In this document: positions 41,305 to 41,419 of the stretch, in pieces | Position numbering within the stretch: the stretch's first letter is position 1 | Layout: each line of letters begins with the position of its first letter | Translations under genes and position numbers: made by a program | Notes under the pieces: model-generated | What the model was told of the DNA's origin: nothing | The model's database searches: none | The model's input: the letters and a program-made list of their open reading frames with translations, nothing else | NCBI GenBank assembly: GCA_017434845.1 | Contig: JAFSGD010000006.1 | Coordinates: forward strand, 1 to 41,419 | Direction: 5' to 3' | DNA from: Clostridia bacterium | GTDB lineage: Bacteria > Bacillota > Clostridia > Oscillospirales > CAG-382 | Length of the DNA: 41,419 nucleotides

Positions 41305-41318
41305 TCAAGCCCTTGAAA
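41205..41318. repeat. Nested three-tier inverted repeat
   Basis: Outer arms TTTCAAGGGC (41205-41214) and GCCCTTGAAA (41309-41318); middle arms TTGAAAGAAAAAC (41251-41263) and GTTTTTCTTTCAA (41296-41308); inner arms GCCCTACA (41271-41278) and TGTAGGGC (41281-41288) with an AA loop. All three pairings are perfect. The middle and inner tiers form one long hairpin with a 7/7 internal loop. Confidence 0.85.
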
Positions 41319-41352
41319 ATACAATAAAAAAATCATAATTCCTTATAAAAAG

Positions 41353-41386
41353 AAATCAAGCTTCAAAATTAATTGAAGCTTGATTT
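41353..41386 (-). terminator. Terminator of the gene entering from the right, palindrome copy 2
   Basis: On the minus strand AAATCAAGCTTCAA pairs with TTGAAGCTTGATTT (arms 41386-41373 and 41366-41353), followed by CTTTTTATAAGG. It starts four bases after the TAG at 41390-41392. Confidence 0.75.
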
Positions 41387-41418
41387 TTGCTATTTATATA
41401 TCCTTTCAAGGGCGTAAA
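41374..41418. repeat. 45-bp direct repeat, copy 2
   Basis: Second copy of 41175-41219. The final base of the window (41419) differs from the matching base 41220, so the repeat ends there or continues with divergence. Confidence 0.95.
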
Positions 41419-41419
41419 T
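41390..41419 (-). CDS. 3' end of a minus-strand gene entering from the right
   Basis: The last ten codons read IYALERIYK-stop (TAG at 41392-41390) and are directly followed by a terminator palindrome, as expected for a real gene end. Too little is visible to name it; the duplicate at 41191-41247 suggests a C-terminal membrane helix. Confidence 0.45.
   Translation of the reverse strand: MYALERIYK

Overview
The window looks like chromosomal DNA of a spore-forming Bacillota of class Clostridia, probably an uncultured gut lineage near Oscillospirales. The supporting features are PolC-type DNA polymerase III, AddAB instead of RecBCD, SpoIIR, strong AGGAGG-type ribosome binding sites, GTG/TTG starts, dockerin-like repeats and a clostridial Cys-rich protein family. 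Taxonomy is inferred from gene content only. No rRNA, tRNA or CRISPR array was seen.

Layout. (1) 1-1303: the worn edge of a mobile element. It holds a 5'-cut ORF, a small ORF of unknown function, and the C-terminal half of a tyrosine recombinase whose N-terminus is missing, closed by a terminator. (2) 1320-31735: about 30 kb of housekeeping genes, all on the + strand and tightly packed, often with GTGA/ATGA overlaps. In order these are uvrB-uvrA (nucleotide excision repair); a radical SAM protein with its DUF2344 partner; a lipoprotein with a protease-like domain that seems to have lost its active site; pyrH-frr-uppS-cdsA-dxr-rseP-ispG-polC (pyrimidine nucleotides, ribosome recycling, isoprenoid and lipid precursors, site-2 protease, replication); a PHP phosphatase; an Lrp regulator with an aminotransferase; ispE; spoIIR; and addB-addA followed by a small HIRAN-like protein. 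Four isoprenoid genes (uppS, dxr, ispG, ispE) lie within 12.5 kb.

(3) 31736-33299: a compact biotin module. A perfect 13-bp inverted repeat matching the BirA operator overlaps the bioY promoter, and bioY (biotin uptake) converges on birA (ligase/repressor) with an 11-bp overlap of the coding ends. (4) 33313-36240: a membrane-anchored acidic protein with an uncertain start, a divergent Cys-rich clostridial protein, and a possible beta-propeller protein, each with recognisable promoters and terminators. (5) 36244-41113: a divergent pair, a large YfhO-type membrane protein (-) and a DUF4127 lipoprotein carrying dockerin-like repeats (+), driven by near-symmetrical back-to-back promoters.

(6) 41114-41419: a repeat-rich end. 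A 45-bp perfect direct repeat, 199 bp apart, contains the last codons and stop of a minus-strand gene plus its palindromic terminator. The second copy is probably the true 3' end of a gene entering from the right, and the first is a duplicated fragment. The same terminator palindrome and a linked 13-mer also occur at 36132-36238, so this appears to be a dispersed repeat family. The region also contains a nested three-tier hairpin.

The points most worth a second look are the repeat family and nested hairpin at the right end, the HIRAN-like gene coupled to addAB, the BirA operator/promoter/terminator overlap, the protease-like lipoprotein, the dockerin-DUF4127 fusion, and the structured uvrB leader.
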